In this document: positions 1 through 8,177 of the stretch, piece after piece | Numbering within the stretch: the first letter of the stretch is position 1 | Layout: each line of letters starts with the position of its first letter | Notes under the pieces: generated by a model | Database searches by the model: none | What the model was told of the DNA's origin: nothing | What the model saw: the letters and a program-made list of their open reading frames with translations, nothing else | Made by a program: the position numbers and the translations under genes | NCBI RefSeq assembly: GCF_021026375.1 | Contig: NZ_JAJNDB010000003.1 | Coordinates: 124,001 to 188,000 of the forward strand | Length of the DNA stretch: 64,000 nucleotides | Source: Actinomycetospora endophytica | Lineage (GTDB): Bacteria; Actinomycetota; Actinomycetes; Mycobacteriales; Pseudonocardiaceae | Direction: 5' to 3'

Positions 1-164
1 CTGGTCCTGACGAAGGGCCCCGATCACTCAGTGCGACGGATTCGTCTCCGTAAGCTGTGAGTCCGCCACGGATGGCGGTACCCCGGGTTCCGGAAAAGGA
101 CGAAAGAGTCACGAAACACCTGCCCGGTGGTATGTGCGCAGCCTAAGTAGTGCGACGATGAGGT
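1..164. other. Leader region before marR
   Basis: I see no convincing coding sequence here. A short inverted repeat with five-base arms (CCGCC/GGCGG near 63-78) could end a transcript entering from the left. The 8-mer GTGCGACG occurs twice, near 33 and 150. The MarR-type gene begins at 165, so its promoter should lie here, but I cannot point to a clear operator. Confidence 0.4.
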
Positions 165-674
165 ATGGCTGGTGCTTCCTCCTCCACTGCGTCCGCGGTG
201 GCCCCGTCCGTGGGCGGGCCCACAACCGGGTCCGCGGGGCCGCCGGACCTCGGCGACCCGATGCTCCCCGCACGCCTGCGTCTCGCCATCGGCAGACTGA
301 ACCGCCGCATCCGGGTGGACGCCGCGGCGGTCCTGCCGCCGTTGCAGACCTCCGTGCTGGTGACGCTCGAGGAGCACGAACCGCTGCGCCTCTCCGAGCT
401 CGCCCGCCGCGAGGCGGTCACCCCGCCGACGATGAGCCGGGTGCTCGCCGCGCTCGACGACGCCGGGCTGCTGGTGCGCACGCCGGATCCGCAGGACGCG
501 CGGTCGGCGCTCGTGGAGCTCTCGCCCGAGGGCCGCGCCATGATCGAGCGCCTGCGCACCGAGCGCACCGCGCTCCTCGCGGAACGGCTCGACCGGCTGG
601 CGCCCGAGCACCGCGAGGCCCTGGCCGCGGCCGTGCCGGCGCTCGAAGCGCTGGTCACGCTGCCGTCCGAGTAA
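165..674 (+). CDS. MarR family transcriptional regulator
   Basis: The 169-residue protein has a disordered Ala/Ser/Gly/Pro-rich first 30 residues, then a winged helix-turn-helix of the MarR family. The recognition region reads LRLSELARREAVTPPTMSRV, followed by the wing with 'DPQDARSALVELSPEG', the usual D-x-R-x(3)-L-T/S-x-G pattern. MarR proteins are dimeric repressors released by small aromatic or oxidising ligands. The gene stands alone. The downstream DinB-like gene starts 115 bases later and could share its transcript. The ligand cannot be told from sequence. Confidence 0.88.
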   Translation: MAGASSSTASAVAPSVGGPTTGSAGPPDLGDPMLPARLRLAIGRLNRRIRVDAAAVLPPLQTSVLVTLEEHEPLRLSELARREAVTPPTMSRVLAALDDAGLLVRTPDPQDARSALVELSPEGRAMIERLRTERTALLAERLDRLAPEHREALAAAVPALEALVTLPSE

Positions 675-789
675 CCCGGACGGGTTGTCGCACGGCACCC
701 GGCCGGGCATGCTCGGGCGTCGCCCCCTCCGGGTGCGGCGTCCCACGGGGACGACGCCGGGTCCGGGATCACCCGACGGCGGGACTTCA

Positions 790-1374
790 GTGAGCTTCGC
801 AAACCACGACACCACGGACATCGCGCCCACCCCCGGTGCGCCCGTGGTCTTCCGCGCCCCGGTCCGGCGCCTGCAGCCGCCCCAGGTCGCGGACGAGCGC
901 GAGTCGCTCGAGGGCTGGCTGGACTACTACCGCGCCCAGGTCGTCCTCGCGCTCGACGGCCTGCCCGCCGACGCCCTGCGCCGTCGGGTCCCCGAGACCG
1001 GACCCAGCCTCACCGGGATCGTCAAGCACCTGACCGATCTCGAGCGGACGTGGCTGGTCGAGCGCTGGGGCGAGCGCGGTGGCCGCACGAGCCACTCCTT
1101 CAGCCACATCGACGACTCCGACGAGGCCTTCCGCGTCAGCGACCTCGACGATCCCGAGGCCCTGGTCGGGGCCTACCAGGAGGTCTGTGAGAAGGGCCGG
1201 GACGCCCTGGCCGGCGCCGAGTCCCTGGACGACGCGGTGCGCGACGACCGCCGCGGCCACATCGAGCTGCGCTGGATCCTGCTCAACCTGATCACCGAGA
1301 CCGCACGGCGCTCGGGACAGGCGCAGGCACTCCGCGAGGTGTTGCTGGCCGCGGAGGAAGGCCGGGCACCGTGA
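790..1374 (+). CDS. DinB-like (DUF664) four-helix protein
   Basis: A 194-residue protein of the DinB/DUF664 superfamily, the four-helix fold shared with mycothiol-dependent enzymes. It shows the family opening (ESLEGWLDYYRAQV...LDGL) and the 'SLTGIVKHLTDLERTWLVER' block. The GTG at 790 was chosen because residues encoded further upstream are a low-complexity tail unlike the family. In DUF664 the C-terminal helix usually carries two histidines (ETARHAGHAD); here it reads ETARRSGQAQ, so two likely metal ligands are lost and the protein may be inactive or use another site. Its last 83 bases overlap the oppositely oriented dioxygenase gene. Confidence 0.8.
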   Translation: MSFANHDTTDIAPTPGAPVVFRAPVRRLQPPQVADERESLEGWLDYYRAQVVLALDGLPADALRRRVPETGPSLTGIVKHLTDLERTWLVERWGERGGRTSHSFSHIDDSDEAFRVSDLDDPEALVGAYQEVCEKGRDALAGAESLDDAVRDDRRGHIELRWILLNLITETARRSGQAQALREVLLAAEEGRAP

Positions 1375-2296
1375 ACGACGTCCCCAGCCCCATCCCCGTG
1401 ATCCATTCCGGCACCGGCTCGTAGGCGGTGGCCGCCAGCCGGCCGCCGACGGCCGCGAGGCCCACGAGCCACGTCCGGATCTCCTGACCGCCGCTGCCCG
1501 CGGCGGACTCGATGCCGTCGTGACCGAGCGCGGCGACGGCGTCCAGGTCGCCCTCGGCGAGCCGGTCGAGGAACCAGCGGTCCCAGCCCGCGTTCACCGG
1601 GGCGTCGGGATCACCGGCCATGGCGCGCACCTTCGGTTCCCGCGCGGCCGCGAACCCGACGGCGTCGCGGCGCCCGTGGATGAGGGCGGACCGCCGCTCG
1701 CCGACGACGGCCGGGTCGCGGGGGTCGTTGGAGGGCAGCCAGTGCGACAGGCCGCCGCTCGCCACGACGAGCACGCGGTGGGCCAGTGGGGCGCGGCGCA
1801 GCGCGTCGCCCAGCGCCCGGCCCAGGGCCACGCAGCGCGCGGGGGTGGGCAGCGGGGGCGCGGCGGTGTTGAGCACGAGCGGGACGATCGGGGTCTCGGC
1901 GCCGTCCCCGAGGGCCATCTCGTAGCTCTGCACGATCCCGTGGTCGACGGTGAGCGAGTACGACAGCGCGAGGTCGAACCCGGCGGCGGCCACCGCGTCG
2001 TGCACCGCCCACGCGAGCGGCCCGGCCACCGGCAGCGCGCCCGCCCGGCTGCCGAAGTCGCCGAATCCCACCGCCTCCTCGACGCCGAGGGTGATCGGCG
2101 GCATGACGTCGTAGAAGTTCCCGTGGAAGTGGTCGGGACCGATCACGACGACGGCGTCCGGGGCCAGGGCGGTGACCGCGTCCCGCACCCGGGCGACGTC
2201 GGCGAGGAACGCCGCCCCCGGGTCGCCCGGCCCCGGGGGCATCAGGCTCGCGAACGGCGAGTGGGACATCCCGACGAAGCCCACGACGTCGCTCAC
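1292..2296 (-). CDS. mhpB: LigB/MhpB-type extradiol ring-cleavage dioxygenase
   Basis: The 334-residue protein matches the class III extradiol dioxygenases that cleave catechol-like rings using non-haem Fe(II), such as 2,3-dihydroxyphenylpropionate 1,2-dioxygenase. Visible landmarks are GMSHSP (His12), the metal region GPDHFHGNF (residues 53-61), TVDHG (His119) and SGGLSHW (His185). The last two match the acid/base histidines known in MhpB. Its GTG start overlaps the hydrolase stop by four bases (GTGA), so the two are translationally coupled. The C-terminal tail is Pro/Arg-rich, longer than usual, and overlaps the DinB gene tail to tail. The true substrate is not shown by the sequence. Confidence 0.86.
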   Translation of the reverse strand: MSDVVGFVGMSHSPFASLMPPGPGDPGAAFLADVARVRDAVTALAPDAVVVIGPDHFHGNFYDVMPPITLGVEEAVGFGDFGSRAGALPVAGPLAWAVHDAVAAAGFDLALSYSLTVDHGIVQSYEMALGDGAETPIVPLVLNTAAPPLPTPARCVALGRALGDALRRAPLAHRVLVVASGGLSHWLPSNDPRDPAVVGERRSALIHGRRDAVGFAAAREPKVRAMAGDPDAPVNAGWDRWFLDRLAEGDLDAVAALGHDGIESAAGSGGQEIRTWLVGLAAVGGRLAATAYEPVPEWITGMGLGTSFTVPGLPPRPATPRGVPAPVPSAVRSR

Positions 2297-3219
2297 GCCG
2301 GCGCCCCGGTCAGGAACCTCGCGTGGACGTCCACGAACTCGCCCGGCTTCTCCCACTGCGGCCAGTGGCCCGCCCCGGTGATCACGTGGAGGTCGACGTC
2401 ACTCGTCTCGGATCCACGCAGCCAGCCCCGCAGCATCTCGGCCTCGTCGAGACCGCCCGTCGGGTCGTGGTCGGTCCAGAGCAGCAGGGTGGGCGCGGTG
2501 ATCCGGCCGACCCACGACGGGTCCCAGCTGAAGCGGGCGCGGGTGGCCGGGTCCTGGAGCACCAGGGTGTTGGCGATCGCCGCCCGGAACCCGGGCCGGG
2601 AGTACACCGAGCGACGGAGGTTCACGAGCTCGTCGGTGACCTGGCCGGTGTCGTGGAAGAGCCACGCGACCCGCCGTCGCACGTTCTCGTCGCTGGGGTC
2701 CTCGACGGCCGTCGTCGTGCTCGCCCGCAGCCGGGCCATCACCTCGGGCTTGTTCGCGATGTTGCCGGGGGTGTTGAGCACCAGGCGCGCGACCCGCTCC
2801 GGGTGGTGCGCGGCCGTCCACGCCGCCACCCAGCCGCCGAGGGACTCCCCGGACAGGTGCGCGCGGGCGATGCCCAGGACGTCGAGGAGCCCGACGAGGT
2901 GGTCGGACAGCACGTCGACGGTGTACGGCACGTCGGGCAGGTCGGACCAGCCGTGCCCGACCATGTCGTACGCGGTGACCCGGAAGTGCTCCGCGAGCCC
3001 GGCGATGTCGCGGGCGTAGGCCTCGAGGTGCCCGCCGGTGCCGTGCAGGAGCACCAGGTCGGGGCCGGACCCGGCGCGCAGGACCCGGGTGCGCACCCCG
3101 GCCACGTCGACGTGGCGCAGCTCGTGGTCGACGTCGGCGAGCTCGCCCCAGATGCTCACGTGGTCGGGGATCGGCGGGCCGGACGACCGGGCGGTCCTGG
3201 CCTGGGCGGCTGCGGTCAT
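2293..3219 (-). CDS. mhpC: Alpha/beta hydrolase, MhpC-type C-C bond hydrolase
   Basis: The 308-residue alpha/beta-fold hydrolase has the nucleophile elbow SGESLGG (Ser126), an acid in LLWTDHD (Asp250 or Asp252) and GAGHWPQWE (His285), completing the triad. The oxyanion segment is LLHGTGGH. It resembles the meta-cleavage-product hydrolases that cut the ring-opened product of extradiol dioxygenases, and it lies directly upstream of one. The start follows GGAGGAG and overlaps the cupin stop by four bases (ATGA). Substrate is inferred from context only. Confidence 0.87.
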   Translation of the reverse strand: MTAAAQARTARSSGPPIPDHVSIWGELADVDHELRHVDVAGVRTRVLRAGSGPDLVLLHGTGGHLEAYARDIAGLAEHFRVTAYDMVGHGWSDLPDVPYTVDVLSDHLVGLLDVLGIARAHLSGESLGGWVAAWTAAHHPERVARLVLNTPGNIANKPEVMARLRASTTTAVEDPSDENVRRRVAWLFHDTGQVTDELVNLRRSVYSRPGFRAAIANTLVLQDPATRARFSWDPSWVGRITAPTLLLWTDHDPTGGLDEAEMLRGWLRGSETSDVDLHVITGAGHWPQWEKPGEFVDVHARFLTGAPA

Positions 3220-3710
3220 GACGGATCTCCTCCGAAATTGGTCCGGGCCTCGGCCATCCCGACCTCGCCGGCGCTCTGCCGACGTGGCACGCCGAGGAGG
3301 GCGAGCAGGCGGGAGTTCTCGATCGTCAGGAACTCGACCGGATGCTCGGCCGAGTCGTTGTGGTGGCGGTGCCAGGTCCACGGCGGCGTGTAGACGAAGG
3401 AGCCGGTCCGCCAGGTGACCACCTCGTCCTCGATCTCGGAGTGGCCCTCACCGGAGACGACGTAGTGGATCGTCTCGTGGTGGTGGCGCTGCATGTCCGA
3501 GCTCGCGCCGGGGGCGAAGACCTGCTTGAACAGCTCGAAGGTGAGCGTCGGCAGGGCGCCGGCGATGCGCAGCGTCGTGGGGTTGTGGACGTCGGCGGCC
3601 GGGAGTGGGACCAGCTCGTCGTCGTGCACGACGAGGGGGCGGCCGGGGCCGGGCGGGACCGTCTCGTGCAGGCCGGCCAGGAACTCGTCCATCGCGAAGG
3701 TGCTCGCCAT
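3216..3710 (-). CDS. Cupin-domain protein, first gene of ring-cleavage operon
   Basis: A 164-residue single-domain cupin. The metal motif is seen as HHHETIHYVVSGEGH (His76-78, Glu79, His82) and PPWTWHRHHNDS (His114, His116, His117), so a metal site is likely. It may be a small dioxygenase or isomerase acting with the ring-cleavage genes that it overlaps. The start MASTFAMDEF leaves an 79-base gap to the divergent IclR gene, where a 17-bp inverted repeat sits. Function beyond a metal-binding cupin is not assignable. Confidence 0.82.
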   Translation of the reverse strand: MASTFAMDEFLAGLHETVPPGPGRPLVVHDDELVPLPAADVHNPTTLRIAGALPTLTFELFKQVFAPGASSDMQRHHHETIHYVVSGEGHSEIEDEVVTWRTGSFVYTPPWTWHRHHNDSAEHPVEFLTIENSRLLALLGVPRRQSAGEVGMAEARTNFGGDPS

Positions 3711-3752
3711 GCCGGGAAGCGTGGGTCGGCGGGCGCACTTGACCGAATCGCA

Positions 3753-3769
3753 GTCCCACTGGGCGGGAC
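3753..3769. promoter_or_regulatory. Candidate IclR operator, copy 1
   Basis: GTCCCACTGGGCGGGAC, an inverted repeat with GTCCC/GGGAC arms, lies in the 79-base gap between the cupin and iclR starts. Sixteen of 17 bases recur at 4577-4593 before the second operon, which suggests one regulator for both. Confidence 0.65.
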
Positions 3770-3789
3770 AGTTGCGGCACGATCGACGG

Positions 3790-4548
3790 GTGAGCACCAC
3801 GGAGACGGCCAACCCCGCCGCGGCGCTGGACCGGGCGGCGGCGATCCTGGACGCCTTCGACGCCGAGCACCGCGAGCTCACCCTCGCCGCGCTCGTCGCC
3901 CGGTGCGGGCTGCCGCGGTCCACGACCCACCGCACCGCGGATCGGATGCTGCGTCTCGGCTGGCTCGACAAGCCGGGGGAGCGCTACCGCATCGGGGAGC
4001 GGCTGTTCGAGATCTCGGGTCTCGCGCCGGTGCGCCACGAGCTGCGCGAGGCGGTGCTGCCGTTCCTGCAGGACCTCTACGGCGCCACGAAGGTCGCGGT
4101 CCAGCTCGGCGTGCTGCGCGGGCCCGAGGTCCTCATCGTCGAGAAGATCACCGGGCACCGGCCGATGCCGATGCTCTCGGCGGTCGGGGGAAGCATCCCG
4201 ACCTACTGCTCGGGTCTCGGCCGCGCGATCCTCGCCCACTCCGAGCCCGCCGTCGTCGACGAGGTCCTGGCCGCCGGGATGCCCGCGCGGACCCCGCGGA
4301 CGCTGACCAGCGCCGATGTCGTCCGTCGCGAGCTCGCCGTCGTCGCCGAGCGGGGCTGGGCGGTCGATCGCGAGGAGGGCAACGCCGGCGTCTCCTGCGT
4401 CGCGGCGCCGATCTTCGGGCCGCTGCGGGAGATCGTCGCCGCCCTCTCGATCACCGGTCCGAGCGCCGCGATCCGCCCCGAGATGGCGGGCCCGGCGGTG
4501 CGGATGGCCGCGGCGGCGGCGTCGCGGGCGTACTCCGTGCGGCGGTAG
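3790..4548 (+). CDS. IclR family transcriptional regulator
   Basis: A 252-residue IclR-type regulator. The N-terminal winged helix (roughly residues 8-70; LTLAALVARCGLPRSTTHRT) is followed by the ligand-binding effector domain (IPTYCSGLGRAILAH...; AVDREEGNAGVSCVAAPIFG). IclR proteins respond to aromatic acids or glyoxylate-like metabolites. The GTG at 3790 was chosen because it begins the conserved domain and clears the divergent promoter. It is divergent from the ring-cleavage operon and upstream of the cupin/monooxygenase operon, and matching inverted repeats precede both, so it probably controls both and itself. Confidence 0.9.
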   Translation: MSTTETANPAAALDRAAAILDAFDAEHRELTLAALVARCGLPRSTTHRTADRMLRLGWLDKPGERYRIGERLFEISGLAPVRHELREAVLPFLQDLYGATKVAVQLGVLRGPEVLIVEKITGHRPMPMLSAVGGSIPTYCSGLGRAILAHSEPAVVDEVLAAGMPARTPRTLTSADVVRRELAVVAERGWAVDREEGNAGVSCVAAPIFGPLREIVAALSITGPSAAIRPEMAGPAVRMAAAAASRAYSVRR

Positions 4549-4574
4549 GTGCGCTCACGAGGCCGGGGGCTGCC

Positions 4575-4595
4575 CGGTCCCACTGAGCGGGACCG
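4575..4595. promoter_or_regulatory. Candidate IclR operator, copy 2
   Basis: Perfect seven-base arms CGGTCCC and GGGACCG flank ACTGAGC. The core 4577-4593 differs from the copy at 3753-3769 at one base. It lies 83 bases before the cupin gene at 4678. Confidence 0.65.
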
Positions 4596-4677
4596 CGCGT
4601 TGGTCAGGGCCCGCCGCGCGCTCACTGTGTGACGTGGCGCACCTCCGTCCGGGGGTGCGGACCACGAGGAGGAGCTC

Positions 4678-5142
4678 ATGTCTCTGGGCGGCGGTTACAT
4701 GCTGTCCTCACGCGAGGGCACCCAGATCCCGGCGATCGGGCTGAACATCACGGCCAAGGCGACGGGGGAGTCGACCCGCGACGCGTACTCGCTGTTCGAG
4801 TACGCGGTGCCGGGCGGGGTGACCGGTCCGCCGCCGCACGTGCACACCCGCGAGGACGAGTCGTTCATCTGCCTGGCCGGGCAGCTCGAGGTGATGCTCG
4901 GCGGCGAGACCTTCGTGCTCTCCCACGGGGACTACCTGCTGCTGCCCCGCAACGTGGTGCACACCTTCCGCAACCCGTTCGACGACGAGGCACGCGTCAT
5001 CTCCGTGGTCTCCCCGGCCGGCCTCGAGGCCTACTACCAGGCGCTGGCCGAGCTGCCGCCCGGCCCGAAGGACATCTCCGTCATGGAGTCGGTGATGTCG
5101 CGCTTCGGCATCCAGCTGCGCCTCCCGGCGACGCAGGCCTGA
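4678..5142 (+). CDS. Cupin-domain protein (quercetinase-like fold)
   Basis: A 154-residue cupin with motif 1 PPPHVHTREDESFICLAGQ (His residues near 59 and 61, Glu near 66) and motif 2 YLLLPRNVVHTFRN (His near 100), so a complete metal site. Such single cupins include quercetinase-like dioxygenases and small isomerases. The start follows AGGAGGAGCTC. It is the first gene of an operon with the flavin monooxygenase 14 bases downstream and follows a candidate IclR operator. The reaction is unknown. Confidence 0.83.
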   Translation: MSLGGGYMLSSREGTQIPAIGLNITAKATGESTRDAYSLFEYAVPGGVTGPPPHVHTREDESFICLAGQLEVMLGGETFVLSHGDYLLLPRNVVHTFRNPFDDEARVISVVSPAGLEAYYQALAELPPGPKDISVMESVMSRFGIQLRLPATQA

Positions 5143-5156
5143 GGAGCGCCGAGAAG

Positions 5157-6644
5157 ATGAGGATCGCCGTCGTCGGGGCCGGGGTCGCCGGGCTCGTCAC
5201 CGCCAAGGTGCTCCACCAGGCCGGGCACGAGGTCGTCGTCCACGACCGCACCGCCGACGTCGGCGGGGTCTGGAGCGCCGAGCGCCGCTACCCGGGCCTG
5301 TGCACCCAGAGCGCAAGGGACACCTACGCCTTCTCCGACTTCCCGATGCCCTCGGAGTACCCCGAGTGGCCCGACGGCGCGCAGGTCCAGGCGTACCTGG
5401 CGGGGTACGTCGAGCACGCGGGGATCGCGCCGCTGCTGCGGCTCGGGACCGAGGTCGTGCACGCCGCGGCACGTCCCGACGGCGGGTGGACGGTGCGGAC
5501 CCGGCCCCGGGCGGGAGGCGCGGAGACCGCGGCCGAGTACGACCACCTCGTCGTCGCCAACGGTGTCTTCTCCGAGCCGCTGGTGCCCGACCTGCCCGGC
5601 GTCGAGGACTTCACCGCCGCGGGCGGGGTCCTGACAACGGCGGGTGCCTACCACGGGGAGGGCGCGGCCGGGGCCCGCGCGGTCGTCGTCGGGTACGGCA
5701 AGTCGGCGTGCGACGTGGCCGTCGCGATCTCCGAGCTCGCTGCGAGCACCGACGTGATCGCCCGCCAGCTGCTCTGGAAGATGCCGCGCCTCGTCGGTGG
5801 TCGGCTCAACTTCAAGCACCTGCTGCTGACCCGCATGGGCGAGGCGCTCTTCCGCTACATCCGGCTGCAGGGCTTCGAGAAGTTCCTGCACGGACCGGGC
5901 GACCGGCTGCGGCGCGGGCTGCTCGCCGGGGTCGGCGCCGTCGCGACCCGCCAGCTCAAGCTGCGCGAGCTCGACCTCCTGCCGCGCGGGCAGTTCTCCG
6001 ACATCGTCAAGAACGCGATCGGGCTGACCACCGAGGGGTTCTTCGAGGGCGTCGAGGCCGGGACGATCCGGGTGCACCGCGACCGCACCGTCACGCGGCT
6101 GCTCGAGAAGGACGGCGCCCCGCACGCCGAGCTCTCCGACGGCACGGTGCTGCCCGCGGACCTCGTCGTGTGCGCGACCGGGTACCGCCAGAGCGTGGCG
6201 TTCCTCGACGAGGAGGTCCGCGCGCGGCTCCTCGACGAGCGCGGCAACTACCTGCTCTACCGCCAGATCGAGCCGGTCGCGGTCGACGACCTGTCCTTCG
6301 CCGGCTACAACTCCTCGTTCTTCAGCCCGCTCAACGCCGAGATGGCCGCGGTGTGGCTGGCCGCGCGGCTCGCCGGCCGGGTCGCGCTGCCCGGGTCCGA
6401 GGCGATGCGGGCGCAGGTCGACGAGCAGCTCGCGTTCATGGACGTGGCCGTGAACCACCACCACTGCCACGGCACCAAGATCATCCCGTTCTCGCTGCAC
6501 AACGTGGACGAGGTGCTCGGCGACGTCGGGCTGCAGATCCCCGCGCGGGCGCGGGCGGCGCAGTGGCTGAACCCGGTCGACCCGGCGGCCTACCGCGACG
6601 TCACTCCGCGGCTGCTCGCCCAGCTCAGTTCGGTGACACCGTGA
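5157..6644 (+). CDS. FAD/NADPH-dependent flavin-containing monooxygenase
   Basis: A 495-residue two-dinucleotide-fold flavoprotein. The FAD motif VVGAGVAGLV is at residues 5-14 and the NADPH motif VVVGYGKSACDVA at 176-188. CATGYRQSVAFL near the C-terminal third marks the family's second FAD contact. The Baeyer-Villiger fingerprint FxGxxxHxxxW is not intact (AGAYHGEG is in its place), so an N- or S-oxygenating or aromatic-side-chain FMO is as likely as a Baeyer-Villiger enzyme. It sits in an operon with a cupin next to an extradiol ring-cleavage operon, suggesting a shared aromatic or terpenoid substrate. Its end overlaps the convergent DUF427 gene by 20 bases. Confidence 0.86.
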   Translation: MRIAVVGAGVAGLVTAKVLHQAGHEVVVHDRTADVGGVWSAERRYPGLCTQSARDTYAFSDFPMPSEYPEWPDGAQVQAYLAGYVEHAGIAPLLRLGTEVVHAAARPDGGWTVRTRPRAGGAETAAEYDHLVVANGVFSEPLVPDLPGVEDFTAAGGVLTTAGAYHGEGAAGARAVVVGYGKSACDVAVAISELAASTDVIARQLLWKMPRLVGGRLNFKHLLLTRMGEALFRYIRLQGFEKFLHGPGDRLRRGLLAGVGAVATRQLKLRELDLLPRGQFSDIVKNAIGLTTEGFFEGVEAGTIRVHRDRTVTRLLEKDGAPHAELSDGTVLPADLVVCATGYRQSVAFLDEEVRARLLDERGNYLLYRQIEPVAVDDLSFAGYNSSFFSPLNAEMAAVWLAARLAGRVALPGSEAMRAQVDEQLAFMDVAVNHHHCHGTKIIPFSLHNVDEVLGDVGLQIPARARAAQWLNPVDPAAYRDVTPRLLAQLSSVTP

Positions 6645-7428
6645 CCGCGAAGTCGTCGGAGAAGCAGACCCGGCCGGCGATGCCGCGCGACTCGTCCCGC
6701 GGCGCCTCGTAGGACCACGCCCCGTCGACGATCTCGGACGAGCCGGCCTGTACCGCCCAGTAGCTCGAGACGCCCTTGTACGGGCAGACGGTGGTGGTGC
6801 CGGACGGGCGCAGGGTGGCGTCGACGTCGGCGCGGTCGATGTAGAAGCGCACGTCGAGGCCGGTCTCGTCGAGCAGGATCGCGCTCGTCGTGCGCGCGAC
6901 GACCGTGCCGTCGGGCGCGGTCACGGTGACCTCGCGGCTCGTCGGGCGCAGGTCGACGCGGTGGTAGGGGTCGGGGAGGTGCCCGAGCACCTCCTCGTCC
7001 TCGTCGAGCCAGCGGTCGACGGCGCCCATCGGCAGCGCGACGAGCCCGGCCAGCCACGGGGTGTCCGGCTTCGGGTCGGGGTAGGACCAGACCGCGTTCT
7101 CGACGGTGCGTCTCCCGACCGTGAGGTGCTGGTAGGTCGCGTCGCCCTTGAACGGGCAGTGCGTCGAGTGCTCGCTGGGAGACAGCAGGTCCGCCCGGAC
7201 GTCCTCGGCGGGCAGGTAGAGCTGCGGGCCCAGGCCGGTCTCGTGCAGGAGCGCGCCGCGCACGGTGTCGAGCACGACGACGTCGTTCCCGGCGTCGTCG
7301 GTGACGACCGCCCGGACCCGACGGCGGAACGGTTCCAGGAGCAGCGAGTGCGCCGGACCCTCGACGGTGAACGTCCGGGTCTCCGGGAGCTTGCGGGACA
7401 GCGGGCCGCCGAATCGCGTCAGTGCCAT
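6625..7428 (-). CDS. Tandem DUF427 domain protein
   Basis: The 267-residue protein is two DUF427 domains in tandem. Each carries the family block: HCPFKGDATYQ with NAVWSYPDPKP in the first half, and VCPYKGVSSYW with GAWSYEAP in the second. DUF427 proteins are soluble, widespread in actinobacteria and have no agreed function. The ATG at 7428 matches the start of the first domain. No regulatory sign is visible and the gene is probably monocistronic. Confidence 0.85.
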   Translation of the reverse strand: MALTRFGGPLSRKLPETRTFTVEGPAHSLLLEPFRRRVRAVVTDDAGNDVVVLDTVRGALLHETGLGPQLYLPAEDVRADLLSPSEHSTHCPFKGDATYQHLTVGRRTVENAVWSYPDPKPDTPWLAGLVALPMGAVDRWLDEDEEVLGHLPDPYHRVDLRPTSREVTVTAPDGTVVARTTSAILLDETGLDVRFYIDRADVDATLRPSGTTTVCPYKGVSSYWAVQAGSSEIVDGAWSYEAPRDESRGIAGRVCFSDDFAVTVSPN

Positions 7429-7480
7429 GTGGGGTGAGCGCCGTGCGCCGGGGGCGTATTCCGTCGCCGCCGGGCCGTGC

Positions 7481-8110
7481 TCACCGGCGCGCGGCGTGCA
7501 CCGCGAGGACCGGGTCGCCCGTCGAGGGCGGGGAGGACAGCACGGGCTCGGCGAACGCGCCGGAGGCCCGGAAGTAGCCGGCGACGATGTCCTGGCGGCC
7601 CGCGTCGTCGGTCGCCAGCCAGCCGCGGATGGCCTTGGCCAGGAAGCACCGGTTGGAGAAGGCCACCGCGAACGTCCCGCCCGGGCGCAGCACCCGCGCG
7701 ACCTCGCGGAACACCGCGACCGGGCTGGTCAGGTAGTCGACCGACACGGTGGAGATCACGGTGTCGAAGGCCGCGTCGGCGAAGGGGAGGACGGGGTCGG
7801 CGTTGAGGTCGTGCACCACCCGCTCGTGCGCCCAGCTGTTCGCGCCGAGCTCGGCGGTGTTCATGCCCAGCACGGTCAGGTGGCGGGGCTGCGTCGACAG
7901 GTGCGACACCCACGAGGCCATGAGGTCGAGGACGTCGCCGTCGGCCCCCACCTCGTCGTAGTACGCGGACACGGCGTTCACCGCGGCGTCGTCGAGGTGC
8001 TGCACGAGCCGTGGCGGGCCGTAGAAGATGGCGTCGTCGCGCTCGTCGGAGCGCTCGAAGAATCCGGGCGGGAAGGTCGCGGTGTCGGCGGGGCCGGCGG
8101 TGTCGGACAC
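7481..8110 (-). CDS. Class I SAM-dependent methyltransferase
   Basis: A 209-residue protein with the UbiE/type-11 methyltransferase fold. The SAM site is diverged in motif I (VLDLMASWVSHLS rather than DxGxGxG), while FDTVISTVSVDYLTSP and VARVLRPGGTFAVAFSN are typical motifs II and III. The GTG at 8110 begins VSDTAGPADTATFPPGFFE, typical of the family. The loss of the Gly-rich loop is odd; similar proteins are common in actinobacteria. Substrate unknown. Confidence 0.8.
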   Translation of the reverse strand: MSDTAGPADTATFPPGFFERSDERDDAIFYGPPRLVQHLDDAAVNAVSAYYDEVGADGDVLDLMASWVSHLSTQPRHLTVLGMNTAELGANSWAHERVVHDLNADPVLPFADAAFDTVISTVSVDYLTSPVAVFREVARVLRPGGTFAVAFSNRCFLAKAIRGWLATDDAGRQDIVAGYFRASGAFAEPVLSSPPSTGDPVLAVHAARR

Positions 8111-8177
8111 ACCGTCATGGTTCCCGCGCGTGCCGCCGGGCACGCGGGGGCACGCGCGGAGAGTGACCCCCGCCTCG

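Noticed and set aside
4629-5156. A 176-residue N-terminal extension of the flavin monooxygenase
   Set aside because: It is the cupin gene read in another frame; MRIAVVGAG at 5157 is the natural start.
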